Of a stretch of DNA of 41,676 nucleotides, positions 7,938-16,505 are shown in pieces. The translations under genes and the position numbers were made by a program. This DNA is from CAIKZZ01 sp035524495 (GTDB lineage: Bacteria; Pseudomonadota; Gammaproteobacteria; Steroidobacterales; Steroidobacteraceae). A model generated the notes under the pieces. The model saw only the letters and a list, made by a program, of their open reading frames with translations. It did not search any database and was not told the origin of the DNA. The number at the start of each line of letters is the position of its first letter. Position 1 is the first letter of the stretch. The stretch lies in contig DATKOR010000021.1 of NCBI GenBank assembly GCA_035524495.1, positions 1 to 41,676 on the forward strand, given 5' to 3'.

Positions 7938-8912
7938 ATGCACCGCTCGATCCCGCCGTCGCCGCGTCGCATCGTCCTCGTCGTCGACCCGGCCGCGGTA
8001 TCGCAGCCGGCGCTCGAGAAGGCCGCACGCCTCGCACGGGCGTTCCGGGCCCGCGTGCTCGTCTACGCCTGCGACCACCGCGAGGGCCTCGATGGTCCCG
8101 CGGGTGCGGCGCTGCGCCGTGCGGCGGTGGCCGCGGGCGAGCGGGAGCTCGAGGCGCTCGCCGCCGCGTCGCTGCGCGGCGTGCGCGCCGAGGTCTGCTA
8201 CGAGCTCGGCCATCCGCGCGCGCAGCAGATCCTGGCCGCGGTCGCCCGCGCCCGCGGCGAGCTCGTCGTCGTCGCCGCGCAGCACCATGCCGCCGCTCGC
8301 CGCACGCTTTTCTCCGCCGCCGACTGGCCGCTGATCCGCGACTGCCCGGTGCCGCTGCTCTACGCCAAGACGCCGCGCTGGCCGGCGGCACCACGGATCG
8401 CGGCGGCGGTCGACCCGCTGCACCCGGCCGATCCGCGCGCGCTGCTCGACCGGGCACTTGTCGCCCGGGCGCGGGCGCTCGCGCGCGCCCTGCGCGGCTC
8501 GCTGTCGATCGTGCACGCGTGGCTGCCGCTCGAGCCCGCGATCGTCGGGCCGCTGGCGCTCGGCCTCCCGGCCGGCGCCTCGGCCGAGGTCGAGCGGGCG
8601 CTCGGCGCGGCCGAGGCGCGCGCGGCGCGCGCGGTCGGGGCGCTGGCGCGCGGCGGCCGCCCGGCGGCCAGCGTCGTGCTGCTGCGCGGCGCCGCCATCG
8701 ACACGCTGCCGGGCTTTGCCGAGCTCGAGGCGCTCGACGTGCTTGCGCTCGGCGCCGTGTCGCGCAGCCGGCTCTACGAGGCCCTGATCGGCGCGACCGC
8801 CGAGCGCCTGCTCGAGCGCGTGCCCTGCGACCTGCTCATCGTCAAGGCACCGCGCGCCGCGGCGCGGCCGAAGGCGGCGCGCGGCGGCAGGCGGCAGCGC
8901 GTCGCGGTATAG
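7938..8912 (+). CDS. Tandem universal stress protein (two UspA domains)
   Basis: This 324-residue cytosolic protein has two successive Usp folds. The first begins RRIVLVVDPA and ends near VPLLYAKTP; the second begins APRIAAAVDPL and ends with the nucleotide-binding pattern GAVSRSRLYEALIGATAERLL and LLIVKAP. This resembles UspE-type tandem proteins. An in-frame ATG also exists at 7887, but the added codons include ATA, CTT and TTG, which are rare here, and they would cover an inverted repeat, so I prefer the ATG at 7938. No strong ribosome site is visible for either start. The gene is divergent from ccoN, and proB starts 39 bases later. Usp genes are often induced by oxygen limitation; that link is inferred. 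Confidence 0.85.
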   Translation: MHRSIPPSPRRIVLVVDPAAVSQPALEKAARLARAFRARVLVYACDHREGLDGPAGAALRRAAVAAGERELEALAAASLRGVRAEVCYELGHPRAQQILAAVARARGELVVVAAQHHAAARRTLFSAADWPLIRDCPVPLLYAKTPRWPAAPRIAAAVDPLHPADPRALLDRALVARARALARALRGSLSIVHAWLPLEPAIVGPLALGLPAGASAEVERALGAAEARAARAVGALARGGRPAASVVLLRGAAIDTLPGFAELEALDVLALGAVSRSRLYEALIGATAERLLERVPCDLLIVKAPRAAARPKAARGGRRQRVAV

Positions 8913-8951
8913 TCGAAGCACCCGCGGCCCCTCGCCGCCGGCACTCCAGCG

Positions 8952-10100
8952 ATGTCGCAAGCAGAGTATCGAGTCCGTGCACGGCGCCTGCGCGAGGCGC
9001 GGCGGCTGATCGTCAAGGTCGGCTCGGCGCTGCTCGTCGATCCGAAGAGCGGGCGGCTCAACCGCGCCTGGCTCGACAGCCTCGGCGATGACCTCGCGCG
9101 CGCCGCGCGGCGCGGCCAGCAGCCGATCGTCGTCTCGAGCGGGGCGATCGCGCTCGGCCGCCGCCACCTCGGGCTCGCGGGCGGGCGGCTGCGCCTCGAG
9201 GAGAGCCAGGCGGCGGCGGCGGTGGGCCAGATCCGGCTCGCGCGCGCCTGGCAGGAAGTGCTCGAGGAGCGCGGCCTCGCGGTCGCGCAGGTGCTGCTGA
9301 CGCTCGAGGACACCGAGGAGCGGCAGCGCTACCTGAACGCCCGCGCGACGCTGAACACGCTGCTCTCGCTCGGCGCGGTTCCGGTCATCAACGAGAACGA
9401 CACCGTCGCGACGGCCGAGATCCGCTACGGCGACAACGACCGGCTCGCGGCGCGCGTCGCGCAGATGGCGAGCGCCGAGTGCCTGGTGCTGCTGTCGGAC
9501 ATCGACGGCCTCTACAGCGCCGATCCCGGCCGCCATCCGGCGGCCGAGTTCGTGCCGGAAGTGCGGGCCGTCGACGCCTCGATCGAGGCGATGGCCGGCG
9601 GCCCGACGTCCGGCGTCGGCTCCGGCGGCATGACGACGAAGATCGCCGCGGCGCGCATCGCGCTCGATGCCGGCTGCAGCCTGTGCATCGCGAGCGGGCG
9701 GCGCGCGCATCCGCTGCGCGCGATCGAGGAAGGCGAGCGCTGCACCTGGTTCCTGCCGGGCGCGACGCCCCGGGCGAAGCGCAAGCAGTGGATCGCCGGG
9801 ACGCTGAAGCCGCGCGGGCGGCTGATGATCGATGCCGGCGCGGCGGCAGCGCTCGGGCGCGGCAAGAGCCTGCTGCCCGCGGGCGTGACGCGCGTCAGCG
9901 GCCGCTTCGAGCGCGGTGACACGGTCAGCGTGGTCGCCGACGGTCGCGAGATCGCGCGCGGGCTCGCGGGCTACTCGTCGGGCGACGCGACGCTGATCGC
10001 CGGGCGGCGCAGCAGCGAAATCGAGGCGCTGCTCGGCTATCGCGGGCGCGAGGAGCTCGTGCACCGCGACGACCTCGTGATGCTGCGTGCTGCGGAGTGA
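8952..10100 (+). CDS. proB: Glutamate 5-kinase ProB
   Basis: This 382-residue enzyme phosphorylates L-glutamate with ATP, the first step of proline synthesis. An amino-acid kinase domain (about 15-265) shows RRLIVKVGSALLV, VSSGAIALGRRHLGL, the PVINENDTVATAEIRYGDND substrate loop and LLSDIDGLYSADP, then GVGSGGMTTKIAAARIA. A C-terminal PUA domain (about 285-375) contains RLMIDAGAAAAL and GDTVSVVADG. Length matches PUA-containing ProB proteins. It is followed four bases later by proA, so the two form an operon; the usual obg neighbour is not present here. Confidence 0.96.
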   Translation: MSQAEYRVRARRLREARRLIVKVGSALLVDPKSGRLNRAWLDSLGDDLARAARRGQQPIVVSSGAIALGRRHLGLAGGRLRLEESQAAAAVGQIRLARAWQEVLEERGLAVAQVLLTLEDTEERQRYLNARATLNTLLSLGAVPVINENDTVATAEIRYGDNDRLAARVAQMASAECLVLLSDIDGLYSADPGRHPAAEFVPEVRAVDASIEAMAGGPTSGVGSGGMTTKIAAARIALDAGCSLCIASGRRAHPLRAIEEGERCTWFLPGATPRAKRKQWIAGTLKPRGRLMIDAGAAAALGRGKSLLPAGVTRVSGRFERGDTVSVVADGREIARGLAGYSSGDATLIAGRRSSEIEALLGYRGREELVHRDDLVMLRAAE

Positions 10101-10104
10101 GCCG

Positions 10105-11379
10105 ATGACGAACAGCGAGACACTCGGCGCGACGATGGAGAGGCTCGGCCGCGAGGCGCGCGCCGCCGCCGTGGTGCTGGCGCGCGCGCCACGCCAGGCC
10201 AAGGACACGGCGCTCGAGGCGGCGGCCGCGTCGCTGCGCGTGCGCAGCGACGCGATCCTCGCCGCGAACGCGCGCGACCTCGCGGCGGCGCGCGCTCGTT
10301 CTCTGGGTGCGGCGCTGCTCGACCGCCTCGCCCTCGATGCACAGCGCATCGAGGCCATCGCCGAGGGGCTCGAGGCGATCGCGCTGCTGCCGGACCCGGT
10401 CGGCGCGGTGACCGCCGAGTGGACCCGGCCGAACGGCCTGCGGATCCAGCGCGTGCGCGTGCCGCTCGGCGTGGTCGCGATCATCTACGAGAGCCGCCCG
10501 AACGTGACCGCCGATGCCGGCGCGCTGTGCCTGAAGTCCGGCAACGCCGTGATCCTGCGGCCGGGGTCGGAGAGCTTCGAGTCGAGCGCGGCGATCCACG
10601 CCTGCCTCGAGGCGGGACTCGAGGCCGCGGGGCTGCCGCTCACGGCGATCCAGCGCGTGCCGACCACCGACCGCGAGGCGGTGCGCTACCTGCTGGCCGG
10701 CATGAGCGACTACATCGACGTCGTCGTGCCGCGCGGCGGCAAGAGCCTGATCGAGCGCGTGCAGCGTGAGGCGCGCGTGCCGGTGATCGGGCACCTCGAC
10801 GGCAACTGTCACGTCTACGTCGACCGCGACGCCGACCTCAACATGGCGCGCGAGATCGTTCTGAACGCGAAGCTCAGACGCACCGGCGTCTGCGGCGCGG
10901 CCGAGACGCTGCTCGTCGACCGCGCGGCCGCGGGCACGCTGCTCGCGCCGCTCGTCAAGGCGCTGCTCGATGCCGGCTGCGAGGTGCGCGGCGACGCGGC
11001 CTGCCAGGCGGCCGATCCGCGGGTGCGGGCCGCGACCGAGCAGGACTGGTACACCGAGTACCTCGACGCGATCATCGCGGCGCGCCTCGTGGACGGCGTC
11101 GACGGCGCGATCGCGCACATCGAGCGCTACGGCTCGGCGCACACCGAGTCGATCGTCACCGAGAACGCCGCGACCGCCGAGCGCTTCCTCGGCGGCGTCG
11201 ACAGCGCGATCGTGCTGCACAACGCCTCGACGCAGTTTGCCGACGGCGGCGAGTTCGGCATGGGCGCGGAAATCGGCATATCGACCGACAAGTTCCACGC
11301 CCGCGGCCCGGTCGGCGTCGAGCAGCTGACGAGCTACAAGTACGTGGTGCGCGGCGCCGGCCAGGTCCGGCCGCGCTGA
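10105..11379 (+). CDS. proA: Gamma-glutamyl phosphate reductase ProA
   Basis: This 424-residue NADPH-dependent enzyme converts gamma-glutamyl phosphate to glutamate semialdehyde, the second proline step. It is an aldehyde-dehydrogenase-fold protein with VPLGVVAIIYESRPNVTADA, the nucleotide-site segment GNAVILRPGSES and the catalytic cysteine in RRTGVCGAAETLL (about Cys263). The signature IVTENAATAERFL and the end GPVGVEQLTSYKYVV also match. I chose the ATG at 10105, four bases after proB, with GGAG upstream, over an in-frame ATG at 10087 that lies inside proB. The gene converges with the molybdopterin operon, leaving only seven bases and no terminator-like hairpin between them. Confidence 0.97.
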   Translation: MTNSETLGATMERLGREARAAAVVLARAPRQAKDTALEAAAASLRVRSDAILAANARDLAAARARSLGAALLDRLALDAQRIEAIAEGLEAIALLPDPVGAVTAEWTRPNGLRIQRVRVPLGVVAIIYESRPNVTADAGALCLKSGNAVILRPGSESFESSAAIHACLEAGLEAAGLPLTAIQRVPTTDREAVRYLLAGMSDYIDVVVPRGGKSLIERVQREARVPVIGHLDGNCHVYVDRDADLNMAREIVLNAKLRRTGVCGAAETLLVDRAAAGTLLAPLVKALLDAGCEVRGDAACQAADPRVRAATEQDWYTEYLDAIIAARLVDGVDGAIAHIERYGSAHTESIVTENAATAERFLGGVDSAIVLHNASTQFADGGEFGMGAEIGISTDKFHARGPVGVEQLTSYKYVVRGAGQVRPR

Positions 11380-11386
11380 ACCGTCC

Positions 11387-12949
11387 TCAGGTCACGCGGC
11401 GCGCGGCGAGACCGCCGCGCAGCGACCAGACACCCATGAACCCCGAACGCCTGAGCGTGCGTGCGGCGGCGAGCGAGCGCTGGCCGCGGGCGCACAGCAG
11501 CAGGTAGCGCTGCTGCGAGTCGAGCCGCGACGGCTCGGCGAGGAGCTCGGCGAGCGGGATGTGCAGGTGACGCACCGGCGCCGGGTCGGCGGCCGCCTCG
11601 CGCGCATCGCGCAGGTCGACGACGACGTAGCCGTCGGCAACGGCCTCATCGAGGACCGCGACATCGAGCTCCACCTCGGGCTCGGACGTGGCCGCGCCCA
11701 CGCGCACGCACGCGCGCCCGGCGCAGCACGCGGCGCGCGGCGCGCGGATGCGGCGCGTCTCGAGCGTGCCCAGATCCAGCAGCACCACGGCGTCCTCGGC
11801 CGGCGTCCTGAGGCCGAGCACGAGCTTGAGCACCTCGAGCGCCTGCAGGCTGCCGAGCACGCCCGGCACCGGGCCGAGAACGCCGGCCTCGGCGCAGTTG
11901 CCGACCAGTCCGTCCTGCGTCGCCTCGGGCCACACGCAGCGCAGGCAGGCGCCGCCCGGCCGCAGCACCTGCAGCTGGCCTTCATACTGGTACACGCTCG
12001 CCAGTACCGCGGACTTGCCGAGCTCGACGGCAACGTCGTTGACGACGAAGCGCGTCGTGAAATTGTCGCTGCAGTCGACCAGCACGTCGTAGCCGGCCGC
12101 GAGGGCCGCGAGGCCCGCGCGATCGGCGCGCTCGACGTACGCGCGCACGTCGACCTCGGGGTTGAGCGAGCGCAGGCGCTCGGCCGCGAGCAGTGCCTTC
12201 GGCCGGCCGACGTCGGCGAGCGCGTACAGCGTCTGGCGGTGCAGGTTCGAGGCGTCGAGCGTGTCGCCGTCCACGACGCCGAGCGTGCCGATCCCGGCGC
12301 CCGCGAGGTAGCCGAGCACCGGGACGCCGAGGCCGCCGGCGCCGACGACGAGCACGCGCGCCGCGCGCAGTCGCCGTTGCCCGGCCTCGCCAACCTCCGG
12401 CAGCACGACCTGCCGCGAGTAGTCGGGCCGCGCGAGGTGGGGCGCGTGGCGCTCGACCGAAGCAGTCGCCGCCACCCGGGTTCCATGGTCGTGGCCGTGG
12501 CCGTGCGGCGCCTCGGTTGCGGCCGCGGCGCAGCGCTCGCAGTTGACCCAGCCGGAGTCGCCGTCGAGGTAGTGCTCCTTCTTCCAGATCGGGACGCGGT
12601 GCTTGACCTCGTCGATGATGTAGCGGCACGCGGCGAAGGCCTCGCCGCGGTGCGCGGCGCTGACGCCGACCCACACCGCGAGCTCGCCGAGCGCGAGCGG
12701 GCCGACGCGGTGCACGCAGCGGGCATGCGCGACGCCGAAGCGCGCGCGGGCCTCGGCGACGATGCGTTCGCCTTCCTTGATCGCGAGCTCGGCGTAGGCC
12801 TCGTACTCGAGGCGCTTCACGGGCCGGCCGTCGTTGAAGTCGCGGACCCAGCCCTCGAAGCTCGCGTAGCCGCCGCAGGCGGGGTCGGCGAGCGCCTCGC
12901 GCTCGCGGTCCGGGTCGAGGGGCCGGTCGCTGAAGGCGAAGGCGCCCAA
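11387..12949 (-). CDS. MoaE-MoeB-rhodanese trifunctional fusion for molybdopterin synthesis
   Basis: This 520-residue protein combines three molybdopterin enzymes. Residues 1-135 are MoaE, the large subunit of molybdopterin synthase, with SAAHRGEAFAACRYIIDEVKHRVPIWKKE holding the expected catalytic lysines (about 116 and 123). A linker has NCERC (137-140) and a histidine-rich HGHGHDHG. Residues 175-405 are a MoeB/ThiF-type adenylyltransferase with VVGAGGLGVPV, DGDTLDASNLHRQ, DNFTTR and NCAEAGVLGPVPG. The zinc cysteines are CLRC (335-338) and an atypically spaced CCAGRAC (408-414). Residues 425-520 are a rhodanese with active loop CARGQRS (Cys486). The start is TTG, one base after the moaD stop, with GGAGG upstream. 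It would adenylate and sulfurate MoaD and then use it in synthase. MoeB-rhodanese fusions are known; joining MoaE as well is unusual. Confidence 0.92.
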   Translation of the reverse strand: MGAFAFSDRPLDPDREREALADPACGGYASFEGWVRDFNDGRPVKRLEYEAYAELAIKEGERIVAEARARFGVAHARCVHRVGPLALGELAVWVGVSAAHRGEAFAACRYIIDEVKHRVPIWKKEHYLDGDSGWVNCERCAAAATEAPHGHGHDHGTRVAATASVERHAPHLARPDYSRQVVLPEVGEAGQRRLRAARVLVVGAGGLGVPVLGYLAGAGIGTLGVVDGDTLDASNLHRQTLYALADVGRPKALLAAERLRSLNPEVDVRAYVERADRAGLAALAAGYDVLVDCSDNFTTRFVVNDVAVELGKSAVLASVYQYEGQLQVLRPGGACLRCVWPEATQDGLVGNCAEAGVLGPVPGVLGSLQALEVLKLVLGLRTPAEDAVVLLDLGTLETRRIRAPRAACCAGRACVRVGAATSEPEVELDVAVLDEAVADGYVVVDLRDAREAAADPAPVRHLHIPLAELLAEPSRLDSQQRYLLLCARGQRSLAAARTLRRSGFMGVWSLRGGLAARRVT

Positions 12950-12950
12950 C

Positions 12951-13193
12951 TCAGCCTCCGGCCACCGGCGGGATGAACACGACGCGCGCGCCCTCGTTGA
13001 GCGGCGCCTGCCAGTCGGCGAACTCGCCGTCGATCGCGACGCGCAGCTGCGCGCGCGCGAGCGTGAGCCCGTGGCGGGCGCGCAGCTCCTCGTAAAGCGC
13101 GGCCGGCGTCGCGGCCGCGGTCGCGACCTCCTCGTCGCTGCGCCCCGCCTGTTCGCGCAGCACGGCGTAGTACTGGACGCGCACGGTCGTCAT
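12951..13193 (-). CDS. moaD: Molybdopterin synthase small subunit MoaD
   Basis: This 80-residue ubiquitin-fold sulfur carrier ends in the required Gly-Gly (PPVAGG), whose C-terminus is adenylated and thiocarboxylated. It begins MTTVRVQYYAVLREQAGRSDE and contains the typical LYEELRARHGL and NEGARVVFIPPVAGG segments. Its ATG overlaps the mobA stop as ATGA. The fusion gene encoding its partner MoaE and its activator MoeB starts one base after its stop, so carrier, activator and synthase are made from adjacent coupled frames. Confidence 0.95.
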   Translation of the reverse strand: MTTVRVQYYAVLREQAGRSDEEVATAAATPAALYEELRARHGLTLARAQLRVAIDGEFADWQAPLNEGARVVFIPPVAGG

Positions 13194-13783
13194 GGCATCG
13201 CGCGGCCGCGCGCCGCCGCGTACTCGGCGGGCGTGTTGACGTTCTCGAGCGCGTGCGCGCTCGCCAGATCCACGAGGTGCGCGCCGTGCGTCAGCAGGAA
13301 CTTGCGGGGACAGCTCTTGCCGCCGGCGACGAAGGCCGCGAGCGGCGCCGCGCTCGCCGGCTCCCAGATCGCGCACAAGGGCTCCGGCAGCCCGTCGCTC
13401 GAGCTGCGGTACGCGGTGGCCGGCGCCGACGGGTCGCGCGCCGCGATCAGCTGCCCGAGCGTGTCGCGATCGAGCAGCGGCAGGTCGACGGCGACGACGA
13501 GCCAGGCGTGGTCGGGGCGCGTCGCGAGCGCCGCGAGTATGCCGGCCGCGGGCCCGACGTCGCTCAGCGCATCGACGATCTGCGGATAGCCGCGCCGCTC
13601 GGCATCGTCCTGCTGGTCGGCGCGCACCGACACGTAGGTGGCGGGAGCGAACCCGCGCACCAGCCGCACGGCGCGCGCGAGCTGCGTCTCGCCGCCGAAC
13701 TCGAGCGCCGCCTTGTCGCGCTGCATGCGCGCACTGCGGCCGCCGGCGAGCACGATCCCGGCGAGGGGCGCCTCAGCGCGCAT
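13190..13783 (-). CDS. mobA: Molybdenum cofactor nucleotidyltransferase MobA-like
   Basis: This 197-residue protein is a GT-A-fold nucleotidyltransferase with the signature LAGGRSARMQRDKAALEFGG near the N-terminus, VVAVDLPLLD in the middle and ENVNTPAEY at the end. MobA attaches GMP to the cofactor to form the guanine dinucleotide used by DMSO-reductase-family enzymes. The related MocA makes the cytosine form, and I cannot separate them with certainty, but ENVNTPAEY favours MobA. The gene overlaps moaC by 11 bases and moaD by 4. Confidence 0.88.
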   Translation of the reverse strand: MRAEAPLAGIVLAGGRSARMQRDKAALEFGGETQLARAVRLVRGFAPATYVSVRADQQDDAERRGYPQIVDALSDVGPAAGILAALATRPDHAWLVVAVDLPLLDRDTLGQLIAARDPSAPATAYRSSSDGLPEPLCAIWEPASAAPLAAFVAGGKSCPRKFLLTHGAHLVDLASAHALENVNTPAEYAAARGRAMP

Positions 13784-14255
13784 CGGGCACCCGGTAGTCG
13801 CTCTTGCCGCCGTGCTTCTCGATGAGCCGCGTCGCGTCGATGACGATGTCGTGCGACAGCGCCTTGCACATGTCGTAGACCGTCAGCGCCGCGACGCTGG
13901 CGCCCGTCAGCGCCTCCATCTCGACGCCGGTCTTGTGGTGCACCGCGACCTCGCAGCGGATCACGAGCTCCTCGCCGCTTGCGCTGATGTCGATGCGGCA
14001 GCGCTCGAGCCCGAGCGGGTGGCAGAACGGGATCAGCTCGTGCGTGCGCTTCGCCGCCATCGTGCCGGCGACGATCGCCGTGTGGAACACCGGGCCCTTC
14101 GCGGTCGCGTAGCCGGCGGCGGCCAGCGTGCGCGCGACCGCGGCCGGCAGGCGCACGCGCGACTCGGCGATCGCGCTGCGCGCGGTCACCGCCTTGTCGC
14201 CGACGTCGACCATCGTCGGGCGACCGTCGTCGCTGACGTGCGTGAGGGTGCTCAT
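13773..14255 (-). CDS. moaC: Cyclic pyranopterin monophosphate synthase MoaC
   Basis: This 160-residue enzyme acts with MoaA to convert GTP to cyclic pyranopterin monophosphate. Family motifs are MVDVGDKAVTARSA near the N-terminus, KGPVFHTAIVAGTMAAKRTHELIPFCHPL, then VHHKTGVEMEALTGASVAALTVYDMCKA and the C-terminal EKHGGKS. Its ATG shares one base with the moaA stop (TGATG). Length is the family norm. Confidence 0.97.
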   Translation of the reverse strand: MSTLTHVSDDGRPTMVDVGDKAVTARSAIAESRVRLPAAVARTLAAAGYATAKGPVFHTAIVAGTMAAKRTHELIPFCHPLGLERCRIDISASGEELVIRCEVAVHHKTGVEMEALTGASVAALTVYDMCKALSHDIVIDATRLIEKHGGKSDYRVPDAR

Positions 14256-15298
14256 CAGCCTCCGATGTAGTACATCTCGATCTTGCGTTCATCGCCGGCC
14301 GCATGCAGCTCGGCGCGGACCTCGCTGTAGCGGTCGTTGCGCCCGAGCCAGGCGCCGCGGATCAGCGCGGCCAGCGCGGCATCGTCGGCGCCGGCGCGCA
14401 GCGGCGTGCGCAGGTCGAGGCCGTGGGTGGCGAAGAGGCACGTGTAGAGCACGCCTTCGGAGGACAGCCGGGCGCGCGTGCAGGCGCCGCAGAACGGCTG
14501 GCTGACCGAGGAGATGAAGCCGACCTCGCCCTGGCCGTCGGCGAAGGCATAACGCTCGGCGACCTCGCCGTGGTAGCTCGCCGCGAGCGGCACCAGCGGC
14601 CAGCGCGCCGCGATCGCCGCGTGCAGCTCGCGCGAGGGCACGACGCGTTGCCGGTCCCAGTGATTGCGCGTTCCGACGTCCATGTACTCGATGAAGCGCA
14701 CGATGACCGGCGTGCCGCGGAAGTGCTCGACGAGCGCCAGCGCCGTGTGGTCGTTGACGCCGCGCTGCACGACGCAGTTGACCTTGACCGGCGCGAGGCC
14801 CGCGGCGAGCGCCCGCTCGATGCCCTCGAGGATCTCCGCCGGGCTCCCGTAGCCGCCCGACATCGTGCGAAACACCGCCGGGTCGAGCGAGTCGAGGCTG
14901 ACGGTGACGCGGCCGAGGCCCTGGGCCTTCAGTTCCTCGGCGTGCCGTCCGAGCAGCACGCCGTTGGTCGTCAGCGCCACGTCCTCGACGAGCGGCAGCG
15001 CGGCGAGGTCGCCCACCAGCTCGGCGAGGCCGGCGCGCAGCAGCGGCTCCCCGCCCGTCAGGCGCAGCTTGCGAACGCCGTGAGAGACGAACAGGCCGGC
15101 GAGCCGCGTGATCTCGGCGAACGACAGCCGCTCGGACGCGCCCAGGAAGCGGTAGCCCTCGCCGTAAGTCTCCTTCGGCATGCAGTAGGGGCAGCGGAAG
15201 TTGCAGCGGTCCATCACCGAGATCCGCAGGTCGTGCAGGGGCCTGCCGCGGCGGTCGAGCGGTGCGTGCGGATCGTGCAGTGCGACGACGGGTGCCAT
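14255..15298 (-). CDS. moaA: GTP 3',8-cyclase MoaA (radical SAM)
   Basis: This 347-residue radical SAM enzyme starts molybdopterin synthesis from GTP. The SAM cluster motif is CNFRCPYCMP near residue 33. The C-terminal 4Fe-4S cluster uses FCGACTRARLSSEGVLYTC around residues 257-275. TGGEPLLR and the C-terminal Gly-Gly (YYIGG), which is needed for activity, are present. I start at the ATG at 15298; an in-frame TTG three codons upstream at 15307 overlaps the moeA stop and is less likely. There is no clear ribosome site, so translation probably depends on coupling from moeA, whose stop lies two bases upstream. Confidence 0.95.
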   Translation of the reverse strand: MAPVVALHDPHAPLDRRGRPLHDLRISVMDRCNFRCPYCMPKETYGEGYRFLGASERLSFAEITRLAGLFVSHGVRKLRLTGGEPLLRAGLAELVGDLAALPLVEDVALTTNGVLLGRHAEELKAQGLGRVTVSLDSLDPAVFRTMSGGYGSPAEILEGIERALAAGLAPVKVNCVVQRGVNDHTALALVEHFRGTPVIVRFIEYMDVGTRNHWDRQRVVPSRELHAAIAARWPLVPLAASYHGEVAERYAFADGQGEVGFISSVSQPFCGACTRARLSSEGVLYTCLFATHGLDLRTPLRAGADDAALAALIRGAWLGRNDRYSEVRAELHAAGDERKIEMYYIGG

Positions 15299-15300
15299 GG

Positions 15301-16494
15301 CTACCAAGTGTAGATCGGGACGGGGTCGCCGGGTTCAAAGCGCCGCCCGGCGGCCAGTTCGGCGAATCCGGCCGTACCCGCCAGCGCCGTGAAGTCCCCC
15401 GAGCCATGGGTCGGGTGCAGGACGACGGCCGCCGGCCGGTCGGCGCTCCCCCGGTCGACCGGCACGAACGCGGTCAGCGGGTGGCGCGATTCGTAGGCGC
15501 TCGCGAGCGCGGCCTGCTCCGGCGGGAGGGGCACGGCGCCGCCGAGGCGCACGAGCGCCGGCAGCACGTAGCGGATCAGGCACACGAGCGTCGAGACCGG
15601 GTTCCCGGGCAGTGCGAACACCGGCTGCCCTTGCGGCCCCACGCCGAACCACAGGGGCTTGCCCGGGCGCTGCGCGACCTTATGGAAAACCCGCCGCACA
15701 CCGAGCGCCTCGAGCACGCCAGGCACGTGGTCGAAGCGCCCGGCCGAGACGCCGCCCGAGAGCACCAGCACGTCGTTGCCGGCCAGGTGCGCCTCGAGGC
15801 GCGCGCGGATCCGCGCCGGGTCGTCGGGCACGTGATCGTCGGTGAGCAGCCGGTGGCCGCGCTGCACGAGCGTCGCCGCGATGCCGTAGGCGTTCGAGCG
15901 CCGGATCTGCCACGGCGCGACCGGGACATCGGGCCCGACGAGCTCGTCGCCGGTCGAGATGATCGCGATGCGCGGCTCGCGCGCGACCGACAGGACCGCG
16001 CGCCCGGCCGAGGCAGCAATCGCGAGCTCCGGGCCGCGCAGCACCGTGCCCGATGCGAGCGCGCGGCTGCCGGCACGGGCATCGGTGCCCTGGCGGTGAA
16101 CGTTCGCGTACGGCGCCGGCGCCGCCTCGGCCGCGAGCGTCGCGACGCCGTCGGCAACCGCGATCTGTTCGACCGGGATCACGGCGTCGGTGCCCGCGGG
16201 CAGCACCGCGCCGGTCATGACCTCGAGGCACGTCTCGGGCGAGGCCAGCGACGGCGGCCGGCTTCCGGCCGCCACCGTGCCGGCGATTCGGAACTGCCGT
16301 CGTCCCTGCTGCCAGGCCGAGAGCGCAATGGCGATGCCGTCCATCGCGACCCGGTCGAACGGCGGCTGGTCGCGCTCGGCCGCGACGTCCTCGCGCAGCA
16401 CGCGGCCGGCGGCGAGCGCGACCCGGCAAGGCTCGGCGGCGAGCGGCGCGAGCTCGGCCGCGATCGCTAGGCTCGCCTCCGCCGGGGTCCGCAT
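15301..16494 (-). CDS. moeA: Molybdopterin molybdenumtransferase MoeA
   Basis: This 397-residue enzyme inserts molybdate into adenylated molybdopterin. Domains run in the usual order: LREDVAAERDQPPFDRVAMDGIA near the N-terminus, MTGAVLPAGTDAVIPVE, IISTGDELVGP, VLVLSGGVSAGRFDHVP and QRPGKPLWFG, ending with the small domain IV. The ATG lies 11 bases after the upstream secreted-protein gene and has only a weak ribosome site. It is the first cofactor gene of the moeA-moaA-moaC-mobA-moaD-fusion operon. No MogA/MoaB adenylyltransferase, its usual partner, is present in this window. Confidence 0.95.
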   Translation of the reverse strand: MRTPAEASLAIAAELAPLAAEPCRVALAAGRVLREDVAAERDQPPFDRVAMDGIAIALSAWQQGRRQFRIAGTVAAGSRPPSLASPETCLEVMTGAVLPAGTDAVIPVEQIAVADGVATLAAEAAPAPYANVHRQGTDARAGSRALASGTVLRGPELAIAASAGRAVLSVAREPRIAIISTGDELVGPDVPVAPWQIRRSNAYGIAATLVQRGHRLLTDDHVPDDPARIRARLEAHLAGNDVLVLSGGVSAGRFDHVPGVLEALGVRRVFHKVAQRPGKPLWFGVGPQGQPVFALPGNPVSTLVCLIRYVLPALVRLGGAVPLPPEQAALASAYESRHPLTAFVPVDRGSADRPAAVVLHPTHGSGDFTALAGTAGFAELAAGRRFEPGDPVPIYTW

Positions 16495-16505
16495 CGCGGG
16501 TGTCT

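Noticed and set aside
5713..7938. Plus-strand 741-codon frame opposite ccoO and ccoN
   Set aside because: Shadow of the conserved oxidase genes; His/Asp/Arg-rich with no family signature.
7786..8457. N-terminal extension of ccoN to an upstream start
   Set aside because: The added sequence is antisense to the stress-protein gene, is low in complexity and lacks similarity to CcoN. The ATG at 7785 gives the family N-terminus.
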